A stretch of DNA of 64,000 bases, from contig NW_024468251.1 of NCBI RefSeq assembly GCF_002104995.1, positions 124,001 to 188,000 of the forward strand, in the 5' to 3' direction. Shown here piece by piece: positions 33,339-42,447 of this stretch. This DNA comes from Linderina pennispora. Its lineage: Eukaryota; Kickxellomycota; Kickxellomycetes; Kickxellales; Kickxellaceae. Position 1 is the first letter of the stretch; the number at the start of each line of letters is the position of its first letter. Position numbers and translations under genes: made by a program. The notes beneath the pieces are model-generated. The model did not search any database, had not been told where the DNA came from, and was given only the letters and a program-made list of their open reading frames with translations.

Positions 33339-34379
33339 ATGTCGTTTGTGGCCAGCTCACTTCGCCTCGCTGCCCGCACCAGCAGCCGGGTCGCCGCCAC
33401 GCCCTCCCGCGCCTTCGCCTCAGCCGCCACCCCCAGCAGCGAACCGAAGATCACCCTGAAGGAGAAGAAGCAGATCCGCAAGCAGCTGCGCAAGTTGGTG
33501 CCGGGCCTACAGCAAATCGGCACGCAGCACACGTCGATGCTGAAGCCGTCGATGTCGCTGGAGCACACATCGAGCAACGTGACCCTGGAGACCATGATGG
33601 CCGCGAACATGCATGTGGGCCATTGCGCGTCGTTGTGGAACCCGATGAACCTGCCGCACATATTCGGCGAGCGCCAGGGCGTGCATATAATCAATCTGGA
33701 GCATACCCTGGCGGCGCTGCGGCGGGCCGCGCAGTTTACGCGGTCAGTGGCCTACCACGGCGGCATCATTCTGTTTGCGGGCGCCCGCTCCCAGCACCAG
33801 CAGCTGGCGGTGGATGCTGCGCATTTCTCCGACCAGTACTTTGTGACTGGCAAATGGGTGCCTGGCACACTGACGAACCCGCAGTCGCTTTTGGCCAAGC
33901 ACCAGCTGTATATGCGCGAGGTGTGGGATGTGGCCGAGGCCCGCGAGTTCGCCGACTACCAGCAGGCGCCGGAGGAGGTGAGCGAGGGGAGGTCGCGGTA
34001 TCTGCGCAAGCTGGCCGACGAGAAGGCGAAGCTGAAGGAGGATGCGGGCAATGTGCGCACCTTTGCGCCCGATCTGGTCGTGGCCCTGAACCCGCTCGAG
34101 TCCCGCACCATGCTGGCCGAGACCCGTCTGCGCCATGTCCCGACCGTCGGCATTGTCGATACCAACTGCGACCCGCGTTGCGTCTCGTATGCCATCCCTT
34201 GCAATGACGACAGCCTCCGCGCTGTCTCCGTCGTTGCTGGCGTTCTAGCACGCGCCGCTCGTGACGGCATGGACCTCCGTCGCCAGCAGCTCACTGCCGC
34301 CGCCGATCTCCATAACCGCAACGAGATTAATCGCGCTGCCAGCCAGGCCTCCAATCCCGCCAACCTTCCCCCACAGTGA
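33339..34379 (+). CDS. MRP4: Mitochondrial small-subunit ribosomal protein uS2m
   Basis: 346 residues in one frame. The N-terminus is a mitochondrial targeting sequence rich in Ala, Ser and Arg (SFVASSLRLAARTSSRVAA). The uS2 core follows: MMAANMHVGHCASLWNPMN, IINLEHTLAALRRAAQF, GGIILFAGARSQHQQLAVDA, FVTGKWVPGTLTNP, then DLVVALNPLESRTMLAETRL and GIVDTNCDPRCVSYAIPCND. It belongs to the mitochondrial 37S subunit. The ATG at 33339 is chosen because it opens the targeting sequence; upstream in-frame codons lack an ATG. It lies 163 bp after COG3 in the same direction. Confidence 0.92.
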   Translation: MSFVASSLRLAARTSSRVAATPSRAFASAATPSSEPKITLKEKKQIRKQLRKLVPGLQQIGTQHTSMLKPSMSLEHTSSNVTLETMMAANMHVGHCASLWNPMNLPHIFGERQGVHIINLEHTLAALRRAAQFTRSVAYHGGIILFAGARSQHQQLAVDAAHFSDQYFVTGKWVPGTLTNPQSLLAKHQLYMREVWDVAEAREFADYQQAPEEVSEGRSRYLRKLADEKAKLKEDAGNVRTFAPDLVVALNPLESRTMLAETRLRHVPTVGIVDTNCDPRCVSYAIPCNDDSLRAVSVVAGVLARAARDGMDLRRQQLTAAADLHNRNEINRAASQASNPANLPPQ

Positions 34380-34469
34380 CTTTCTTCAAAACAAAATTCA
34401 ATATGAAAACGCTATTGCCTAAACTCTAATAATTGCTTTACATTGGATCTTCGTATCTCAATCTTTAGC

Positions 34470-35833
34470 CGTGTAACCAACTTTGAGGGACATTTCCTGA
34501 GCAAGGGCTGCAAGTCCCCAAGTCATATCTGCCAATGCCTGAGGGGAGCAGATCATTCTCGAGATGCTCCACTATCTCCCGAAGCTGGACAGCAGCATGG
34601 TGGCCAACGGGTTTGGCGATGTAGTGCGGGCTGAGATCCTTGATATTAATATGGAAAACACCGCTACTGTCGCCAAGCTCCTGCCTCATAAGTAGTACTG
34701 GCCTTGTATTTTACCCTATTCATTTGAACTCTTAAACAATATGAAGCAAAGCGCCGATTCACCCACAGGAGGACAATGCCAAGATATTCATACAGCGCCC
34801 AGTGACACTACAACAGCATCTAAAACTATCAAAAATGACGTGGAAATCCCACATTCAGATAGAGGATCAATGACGAGTGGCATGCCCTGCCACACCAAAT
34901 ATGGCGCCAGCATCTTTCCCTCGGAGGAAGCCACATGCCCCTTGACAACAAAGGAGAGTTCGGTATGCAAGACGTACTGCTCACGTTGGCCGAATTGGTG
35001 CATAAAGAGAGGCAGAGCACGTTGAGGTGCCAAACTAGGCAGCACGTAGAGTACAATCCCAAAACAATCCCTTGAGGCAACTGGGCTCTTGGCAGCGAAT
35101 ACCGGGACAACAGACTTGGAGTTCACTAAACAAGGGTTGGTGTTGGCTTGGACAAAAGAGCCAGCTCAGCAGCCAAGAGATGGTGGGTATCGAGGGAGAA
35201 GGCAACGAGAATATGTTTAGTTGCCATGTCGTACACACTACGTGTTTCATAGTCTTACCTTTATCGCTTTCATCAATACGTACACTACCAATATTGTCGC
35301 TTACAGTTTACATATAATGTTTATCAAAGTTACCACCGCCAGTAATGCTCTTCGCAACGCACAACAATGCGATGTCAATAGGAACCAGGACGAGAGTATC
35401 ACACTCGATCTTGCGCAGAAGTTTTATGATGTTTTATGATGCAGGTATTTTTTTAATATATGAACCCAATGGCAACCCGCTTGCCACCAGTACGACCTTT
35501 TTGGGTAGCACGCTGCCTGTAGTGCTTTTCGCAGCCCACATCAGTATGTGTTCTATGGGACCCAGGCAGATTCTACTACAATGGAATATGCATACGAGGC
35601 AATTGGCAAACAATTCTATTGAAAACATTCCGATATATTTACACTCTAAAACCAGTACCATTTCTGTAATGCCAAGACCAAAAGTCGGATGCCACGAATG
35701 GTGTAGACCTTTCACCCACTAGCATAGAGTTCATCAGTCCTTATATCGCATGAGAGTAATTCTACATTGAGCCAGTTGGCATATTAGATACAGTGATATG
35801 TTCAGGGTATGTAGCTAAGCGAGTACTCTGTGA
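34470..35833. repeat. Collapsed one-unit copy of the 3.5-10.1 kb array
   Basis: 34470-34696 repeats the 3' end of the F-box-like relic (ILEMLHYLPKLDS ... ending at a TAG at 34694-34696). 34741-35440 repeats 3758-4460 with the same order of landmarks and one small ORF. From about 35470 (GCTTGCCACCAGTACGACC) to 35833 it matches 9775-10131. The long middle of the array is absent. The homology begins ~90 bp after the uS2m stop and ends where solo LTR 3 begins in the other copy. Confidence 0.8.
35317..35439 (+). CDS. Small repeated ORF, copy F (40 aa)
   Basis: Begins MFIKVTTASNALRNAQQ and differs from array copy E at only a few residues (for example DVNRNQDESITLDLAQKFYD). The promoter-like segment with TTCATAGTCTTACCTTTATC is retained upstream. 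It lies 30 kb from the array, so the family has at least six members in this window. Confidence 0.4.
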   Translation: MFIKVTTASNALRNAQQCDVNRNQDESITLDLAQKFYDVL

Positions 35834-36861
35834 AATCATTAACAGCTCCACAGGATATAAAAGCTGCTACGAATCTACAACCACTAAGCTGAACCAAATT
35901 CTTAAAGCCAGCCGTTTAATCCTTAAAAACTGGATAGTCCTCCCAATACTGAGATGGCAGAGTAGACTATATATGATGAATATCCGAGGTCAATAGCAGA
36001 CCACCTGAACGCACCGACATCGCATACCAAATTATACATTATACTCAGCAGCATGCTATATATGAGGGGTATAGACCTAGTCAAGAAGGATCATTTAGTT
36101 AAGCAATTTGCTAGCCCAAAGAAGAAACATGCCTTAAACGCAAAAATAGAGCACCACCTATTGACATTCGGGCAATCCCATGCCCTTCACCACCATGTGC
36201 AGACCCAAATCTCTACCTGCATAAACATTGTGGGCCGGAACGACCCAATTCTCCCTTTTTTCCTCAACAATCTTTCGTCATATTCATTCCATAAAGCTCA
36301 TAACTACTGGACTTTGAAGGTTAACACCAACTACTCGGTGGCTGTGACTACCGGCTAAATCTAACATGCAGTCAAGCCAATAGGGATAGATACTTCTTGT
36401 GTACTATAGGCAATAAAAGAATACTAGAGAAATGCAGTTGAATAGTAGGAGAAAATGAAGAAAAGTTCTGCCAGCAGGCCCTGTGGCCATTCCAGTCGCC
36501 CACTGGCTGTGCAAGCACAGCTGGAAGGAGAGACATTTATGCTCAGTTACAATACATTGCGTATAAACTTTTGGTGTTGTTATTTCATTCTGCTTTTCCC
36601 TCCAATATTAGCCATTGGCAGAAATACTGAAAATAGCTAAAACTATCTGTTTCTTCTATCCCAGCACCGCTATCTGTAGCCTTCCATGGGCAAATTAGTC
36701 GGATGTCAGGATAACAAGAATGAAATCTAGAAAGAATACAGAATGCCTTCACAATCGACAGTACAGCAAGTTCACGATGCCTATCCTCATCTCCGGATTT
36801 ATGTAGAAATGTACAGTCTCACCCAAATGGCAAAAAGAGGGTAATAAAATAGAGGCAAAAG
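35834..36861. other. Intergenic, no gene recognised
   Basis: One 101-codon frame (36053-36358) has plausible composition but no recognisable motif and no neighbour support. The rest is AT-rich with nothing identifiable. Confidence 0.35.
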
Positions 36862-36933
36862 TTCCGCAACGGGGAATCGAACCCCGGCCACGACGGTGAG
36901 AGCGCCGGATCCTAGCCACTGGACCATTGCGGA
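36862..36933 (-). tRNA. tRNA-Glu (anticodon CTC)
   Basis: On the minus strand the acceptor stem TCCGCAA pairs with TTGCGGA. The D-arm GGTCCAGTGGCTAGGAT, the anticodon stem-loop CGGCG-CTCTCAC-CGTCG and the T-arm CCGGGGTTCGATTCCCCG are all complete. The loop places CTC as the anticodon, reading GAG. There is no intron, and the 72-nt length is normal. LTR-retrotransposon-like debris lies on its 5' side. Confidence 0.95.
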
Positions 36934-37194
36934 TTTGAGACGCTTATTTAACGACGATTATCGCTCAAGCTGATGATGTTATCGCTCGGTGGGAGTGATA
37001 ATATGCTAGCAAAGGAGCTAGCGTTGGAAGAGCTCGAACCGGAGCTCAGACGTCGGGGAGAGAAGGTCGGGATTGTAACGGGTTATATTGGGAAACAGGT
37101 TCTGAGTCAAGGAATATTCGGGGGCTTGTTGTTCTTGTCTTGTCCTGTCGGTCTGACTTCTCCATATATATGGAGTAGTCAACGAGTGTCTTGG

Positions 37195-37952
37195 CTACGC
37201 TTTAGGTATAGCATATACGATAGGAATTCCTGTGTTAGGATCCGTAAGAGGAGCATAAAGGGCGGACTTGTTCCGTAGACGAGGCAGTGTACTTGTGTTT
37301 ATATTGCGAGTGGAACCTTGTGCGTGTGTGACGTTGTCTTGACCCGGGTCTTGATCTTGACCTTGATCTTGCAGGTGGGCTTCGTCATGTTCATGCTCAT
37401 CCGAGTTGAGCATAACAATGATACTATGTTCGTAGCAGAGGAAGCAACGGAGTGGAACTCGGGGCTGGATAGACTGCTCGCGGACGTATCTGAGTCAGAT
37501 AAGATGGCAGGAGGACGGAATCGGGGAATCTTGTCAGGTTTGGGTTGAAGTTCAAATAAATAATATTCAAAGTTAAAACAGGGGTAAAATGGGTTGAAAC
37601 AGAATATACGAGTAGGGAACTCTAGTAGACACTGGATGATGAATTGTCTTGGAGTCTTGTCGAATCGAAGCATGTATATGCTTCGATGCACTAGTGTTTT
37701 GCTAGTGACGTTGCGTTGCATGAACGACGGGAATACCGGCCACTGGTCTTTGCGGCATAAAGGTACTGCATTGTTGTACCACATGCAGACTTGGATCCGT
37801 GGGAGCCGGGTCGGGTGATGATGTGGGAATTGGAGCCGAGTCATCATGTTCATGCTTATCGGATTCGAGCATAACAATGAAATGTTGTGTCTGTAGTGAG
37901 TAGTGTTTCCTCCTGGTCGGGGATGACTGCTTCCACAGAGGGTTGGGGGCAT
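37195..37952 (-). mobile_element. Decayed LTR-retrotransposon gag-like fragments
   Basis: Two diverged copies of the same coding piece lie in tandem on the minus strand: one starting MLNSDEHEHDEAHLQDQ (37413) and one starting MLESDKHEHDDSAPIPT (near 37877). Each is followed by proline-rich sequence and a GIP-V-VYA/VHA motif. Between them, RFDKTPRQFIIQCLLEF resembles the start of a Ty3-type Gag core. This position just 5' of a tRNA gene is typical for LTR elements. No LTR boundaries could be fixed, so the assignment is weak. Confidence 0.35.
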
Positions 37953-38081
37953 TCGGTCTCGCGGTACCTGCGCCCCTTGGCATACTCGCAGAAGTGGGCG
38001 TCATCATAATAGTGCTTGGAAAATAAATAGATTGAGATCACAAATATAGAAAGTCTGTTCGGCGGTCGTCTGTCGTTCTCT

Positions 38082-39291
38082 GTCTTGTTCCCCCTCTTGT
38101 CTTGTCTATCAACAATCTATACTTTTTATAGTAGGATATTACCCTGCACAACACAGCGACATCGACTACATTTGTCAGCATCGGGCACTTATGCACAACT
38201 GTGGAAGGTTGCGACATACATACCACCCATATATGGCGTATCGGGTGGTGCAGCAGCAGCCAGCCATTGGCGATCACTCGGTCATTGGGCCTTCGGGCAA
38301 TTCGGGGACTCGACTCGGAGCTTCAAGCCCAGACATCGCAGACGCACGACAGAAATGCACTAAATTTTAAATGATACATAAACATATGGATAATATTGGG
38401 CTTATATTTTTCATTTTCCATTGTTTCTGAGTCTGTACTCGCTAAGACCACCACCACACAGGCACACCACTATATATGCTTATATGTCAGCTGCACCAGA
38501 ATGTAAATCTTTCTAATATATGGTTCTTTAATTGCAGGTGCTAGTTTTTATCATTTTCAAACTCAGTGAATGCTGTGAACAAGCAGCTGGATGACAAAGT
38601 CATGTTAAAATTACCAGCCACATATATATCAACATACAAGCTAGTAGTATGGTGGCCAAGTGTTCTTCTATTCATAGCTATAGTACACTAGTTAATATGT
38701 TTTCTTTCAATAGTTTTAATCTAGGACATGCAAAATTATATTGAGAGTGCCATCACATTACATGTTAGGCTAGTGATTATGACTTCTTCACTAGTTGCAG
38801 GTTCCTCAGCAGAGTAGACTAGTATGTCTATCTCAATTTCTAGCTGCACCTTTCCCTTGATGATATGGTATAGGGTTGGGCAGTGTCATTTAATGTGAAC
38901 TAACTTACAACTATAGAGAGTGTGCACTGTTAACCTTTCTTGGCAACAAATCCAATAGCAAATAGTCAGATTGATTATTGATCTGCAGAGTCATACTAAA
39001 TGTATATGGTGAGTTTAGAAGCTATGAATGTAGAAGGTCTATTCCTACCAGATAAGCAGCAGAAGCAGAATCTTATATATGCTGATTACCAGCATAGACA
39101 TGTCATAGTTGGTGATGCCATTGTATCATAAATATTTGTCTAATGATTATATTTATTTATAACTACTACCTGGTGATGAACAACAAACCTCAGATTTGAC
39201 CTTTGTGTACTGTAGATAGCCATCATTGGAGATCAGTCAGAAATGGTTAGCTATTTAATAATTATTAATATTTTTGTTGTTTTCTTGTTCT
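38082..39291. other. AT-rich sequence without recognisable genes
   Basis: Short broken frames only. Base composition drops sharply in GC here and stays low to about 47 kb, marking the start of the transposon-rich compartment. Confidence 0.4.
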
Positions 39292-39624
39292 GATGCCAAA
39301 TATGGTGCTTCTACGAAACCCCCTTCGGCATCCTGAAAAATTTCAGTTGATTTCTCGGGACGCAGCCTCTATCTCAGTAGAAGCATATTAATTGTGTATC
39401 AACTGAAATTTTTCAGGATGCCGAAGGGGGTTTCGTAGAAGCACCATATTTGGCATCTTTGTTTGTTTGTTAATCTAGTTGCTAGAATCTTTTTGGCCAT
39501 TGCTAAACATTCTGTTTTTTAAAATATTTATCTACTGTTAGTAATTGATTTCTTATTTGTTAATTGGTTATTCTGTTAACAGATATTTAGTTTCTTTAAA
39601 CTTTTATATTTATGAATGGCCTCC
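39292..39624 (+). mobile_element. Hairpin element H1 with perfect 60-bp palindrome arms
   Basis: 39292-39351 and 39398-39457 are perfect reverse complements (60 of 60) separated by 46 bases. The element's right end appears to be GAATGGCCTCC at 39614-39624, because a second copy of this sequence at 51975-52226 (inverted) ends at exactly the same base. That terminus resembles the TIR of elements H2-H4 (GGGGGTCATTC, GGAGGTCATTC). The flank TTA at 39625 fits the 3-bp target duplications seen for H2 and H3. The left terminus was not found. Confidence 0.6.
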
Positions 39625-40398
39625 TTAAGAGTACATCTTAACTCCCTTTTGGGACTTGAGTTGAAGAATAGAGATAATATGCCTGATATATCTGATGCAA
39701 GATATACTAGTAATGGCATTGAACAGCAAGGATTTATTCAGCATTCTGATATCTTTATGGATTCATGTGTTGTTGAGATACCTGAATCATATGCTCTTAT
39801 AGATCAGATTAACAATATTACTCCTTTTGATAGATTGCATAGAGTTTTTGGTGATGGATACAGATTTAAGTATATGAAGTGCATGGTAAGTGTGAGAAAT
39901 GGTAAAGTCTCTGTTTACAAAGTATCTGCTCCAAATGTTGCAATAGCTGATCCTGCACTAACTGATATCTTTCTTAGGATGCATCAGGAACATGTATTTC
40001 TTCTGAACTATGATATTACAATGGATTGTCTAAACATATCTTCTAGGGCTGTGATTAAGGAATTTCTTCTTGATAATGGAATCAATAGCAATGATATTCT
40101 TGATGATGAAGATAAAGTTGGAGCAAACTGTATTAGCTGGTTTACTGATGAAGATGAAATAAGAATTAGGAACAAGTTGTATAATAAATTTGTTCAACTT
40201 CTAGAAAGTGGTGAGGTTCGCAATCAACTTACTTCTAAGCTATCAGAGCTAGTGATGCCAACTTCTCAGCAATTTGGTGAAACACTTGTTGCTTGTAGGA
40301 ATGAAGGATTAATGAGGCTTGAGCTTACTGTTCACTCTCCTGAGTTGAAAGAAGTAGAATGGAACACAAACTTAAGGGGGTCATTCCTGGACTTGTAA
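39616..40398 (+). CDS. Rep-like protein fragment, transposon-bounded ORF
   Basis: A 260-codon ORF. Residues 4-254 come from a gene of which a second, broken copy lies at 42448-44084. Motifs, weakly reminiscent of rolling-circle replication initiators, are NYDITMD (131-137), the Y-N-K-F of NKLYNKFVQLLESGEVR (187-203) and RNEGLMRLELTVH (228-240). The family assignment is tentative. The first three codons (ATG GCC TCC) are the terminus of hairpin element H1, and the last residues RGSFLDL plus the stop are the first bases of element H2. After H2 the ancestral frame continues for a few codons at 40838 (LLKMFLSLSKVCKKF, aligning with LLLNIVQFMNKCRTF of copy 2). The parent gene was therefore cut at both ends by insertions. 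Confidence 0.55.
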   Translation: MASLRVHLNSLLGLELKNRDNMPDISDARYTSNGIEQQGFIQHSDIFMDSCVVEIPESYALIDQINNITPFDRLHRVFGDGYRFKYMKCMVSVRNGKVSVYKVSAPNVAIADPALTDIFLRMHQEHVFLLNYDITMDCLNISSRAVIKEFLLDNGINSNDILDDEDKVGANCISWFTDEDEIRIRNKLYNKFVQLLESGEVRNQLTSKLSELVMPTSQQFGETLVACRNEGLMRLELTVHSPELKEVEWNTNLRGSFLDL

Positions 40399-40837
40399 AT
40401 TTTAGTTATTTGCAATTTTGTTAGATAGATATTTGAATAATCGTTTTCAAAACCATTTTTTGCTATTAGATATTTTTGGAACAGATAATTATAATTGTTG
40501 TGTCCAGAATGTTTTTGTGTGTATAATTGATTTTAAAAATACAAATATTTTTTTTGCCATTTCACCCAAACCGCCATCGGCATCTTGGAAAAGTTTCAGT
40601 GAACATAATTTCAACCAGAAAGAAAAACCTTTGCATATTTGGGGTTAATTATCATTGGGCAACAAAAGTCAATATCTCAATAGATGTGGCTAAGCAACCA
40701 CAAGGAAATTATGTTCACTGAAACTTTTCCAAGATGCCGATGGCGGTTTGGGTGAAATTTTTATTTCACTGAAATTGCCAATAGTTCCAGCATGCATAAA
40801 TAGTTAATGGGCAGATAAGAATCTCTGTATAACCCCC
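40375..40837 (+). mobile_element. Hairpin element H2 (463 bp, TSD TTA)
   Basis: Ends are AGGGGGTCATTCC and ATAACCCCC, flanked by TTA at 40372-40374 and 40838-40840. Inside is a perfect 53-bp inverted repeat (40559-40611 and 40706-40758) around a 94-bp spacer. It has no coding capacity. A 3-bp target duplication with GGGGG termini fits a non-autonomous PIF/Harbinger-type element, possibly mobilised by the transposase next door. Confidence 0.7.
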
Positions 40838-40898
40838 TTATTGAAGATGTTTCTATCATTGAGTAAAGTTTGTAAAAAATTCCTATTTTAAAAGTTGC

Positions 40899-42161
40899 TT
40901 ATGACATATCAACATAGAAGTTCATTGACTCATCAATTTTAGCTTGAATCAGTCTATCTTGTAGTTCTCTCATTGAAGCCTCTAACTCTACTTTTTGTGG
41001 TAAACTACTTCCAACTTCAGCATGTGTTGATCTCTCCTGGTTGTTGCTTGGGTAGTCAAAGTTAGATAGTACCCAAAGTGTGTGGTGATGTTCAACAGGA
41101 ACTTTACTAGCTGCTAGGATCTTCTTCATATTGTAGAGTAAGCAGCAGAGTTTAAACTGCACATTGTATACAGTTGTGTTTCTAATTCTCACAACTTCTC
41201 TATTTGAAAGTCTCTTAAATGTGTTACCTAGTTCTCCAAATGTGCTCTCAACCATTGATCTAAATGACCCAAGTTTGCTATTATATTCTAACTCTGCCTC
41301 ACTTAAGTTGGTTCCTCTTGGCTTTCTAACTGGTAAGCAAAAGTTATGCATTCCAAAATTCTCATTCTCTTCTTCTTCTGTTAACTCCTCCAGAATACTT
41401 TGAGGATAACCACCATCTAAAACAACACAATCTACTGGAGAGATATATTTCAATAGTGACATGTTCTTAATCATCTTAGAATCTGGATGGTCTTTACACT
41501 CCTCTGTTGGTGAAACAAGGACAACCATTCCATTCAAATCTATGCAAACTTGTGTTCTATATCCTGACTTCTTCAACTTGAAGGAATAAAGATTTGGTTT
41601 GTATGCACCATTATGTAGAGCTCGTGAGTCATGTCCATCTAGCATAAGAGTAATATGCTTAAACCCTTGTGGATTCTGAATCTTTGCTGAGATCACTCTT
41701 AGTTCTGGAGTAGAGAACATTGTGTGCAAGTAGTGTGAAAGCTTCTTGTTCAACTCACTTAACTCTGAGATATAGAACATATTATGAATTACCTGATAAC
41801 TGCTCTTAGGAATAAACCTCTCCATCTCATTGATTGATAGCCCAGCAACTAACTGGTACAAAATCAAGAGTCCTTTCTCAACATTTCTGTATGGACATGG
41901 ATACTGCTTTCCACCAAATAGAACATTTAGGAAGAAGAACACAGGGATCATTCCAAGTTGCTTTACAAGTGTATCTTTGATAAGCTTTATTTCTTTCACT
42001 TCATGAGCTTCACTCCTATAGTACTTCTGTTGTTTATGTACTAACCAGTCTTCATCAAGAAATCTCCACTTTGTTGTGTAGAGCACATTCCACTCCTTCT
42101 CTCTTAATTCTTGTAATTGATTGTCCATCTGTGTGAGGTAGTCATAAGTAAAAAATTTCAA
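40899..42161 (-). CDS. PIF/Harbinger-like DDE transposase
   Basis: 420 residues in one intact frame. The catalytic core follows the DDE_Tnp_4 pattern: MLDGHDSRALHNGAYKPN (first Asp), YSFKLKKSGYRTQVCIDLNG, then CVVLDGGYPQSILEEL (second Asp), and LGSFRSMVESTFGELGNTFK (Glu). The helical N-terminal half includes GLSINEMERFIPKSS, where a DNA-binding region would be expected. All three acidic residues are present, so it could be active. It starts 20 bp from a small ORF read in the opposite direction, and ends near the 3' remnant of the Rep-like gene. No TIRs enclosing just this gene were identified. The flanking H2-H3 elements have Harbinger-like 3-bp duplications. Confidence 0.75.
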   Translation of the reverse strand: MKFFTYDYLTQMDNQLQELREKEWNVLYTTKWRFLDEDWLVHKQQKYYRSEAHEVKEIKLIKDTLVKQLGMIPVFFFLNVLFGGKQYPCPYRNVEKGLLILYQLVAGLSINEMERFIPKSSYQVIHNMFYISELSELNKKLSHYLHTMFSTPELRVISAKIQNPQGFKHITLMLDGHDSRALHNGAYKPNLYSFKLKKSGYRTQVCIDLNGMVVLVSPTEECKDHPDSKMIKNMSLLKYISPVDCVVLDGGYPQSILEELTEEEENENFGMHNFCLPVRKPRGTNLSEAELEYNSKLGSFRSMVESTFGELGNTFKRLSNREVVRIRNTTVYNVQFKLCCLLYNMKKILAASKVPVEHHHTLWVLSNFDYPSNNQERSTHAEVGSSLPQKVELEASMRELQDRLIQAKIDESMNFYVDMS

Positions 42162-42180
42162 CTTTTATCAATTTTAGAAA

Positions 42181-42420
42181 ATGGGATCATTCCAGAACTT
42201 CTTCAAGCAACATTTAGCTGAGATGTGTGAGGAAGAAAGAGATATGCTTACTCTGCTACTTATTCATGACTTTGATATGAGTGATGACCTAGCAATACAA
42301 GTGCGTAATTGGATCCAACATATTGCTACTGATTGTGAGGTAAGGGTTGAACATGTGTATGATGTTTGTCAAACTTTCCATAGAGATATGGAGAGAATGG
42401 TTGCTTATGCTTTGTTTTAA
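42181..42420 (+). CDS. Small ORF divergent from the transposase (79 aa)
   Basis: MGSFQNFFKQHLAEMCEEE ... RVEHVYDVCQTFHRDMERM. The predicted product is helical and acidic and I do not recognise it. Its start lies only 19 bases from the transposase start on the opposite strand, which suggests either a shared bidirectional promoter or a second protein of the same element (Harbinger elements often carry one). It lacks an obvious Myb/SANT motif. Confidence 0.4.
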   Translation: MGSFQNFFKQHLAEMCEEERDMLTLLLIHDFDMSDDLAIQVRNWIQHIATDCEVRVEHVYDVCQTFHRDMERMVAYALF

Positions 42421-42447
42421 AATGGTTGCTATTGAACTGTGATTGTT

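Noticed and set aside
33251-34207. A 318-codon open frame overlapping uS2m
   Set aside because: It is a shadow in another frame of a GC-rich gene; the uS2m frame has clear homology and a targeting sequence.
39616-39624. ATG at 39616 as the natural start of the Rep-like gene
   Set aside because: The same bases form the terminus of hairpin element H1 at a second locus (51975-51983), so this start codon belongs to the transposon, not to the gene.
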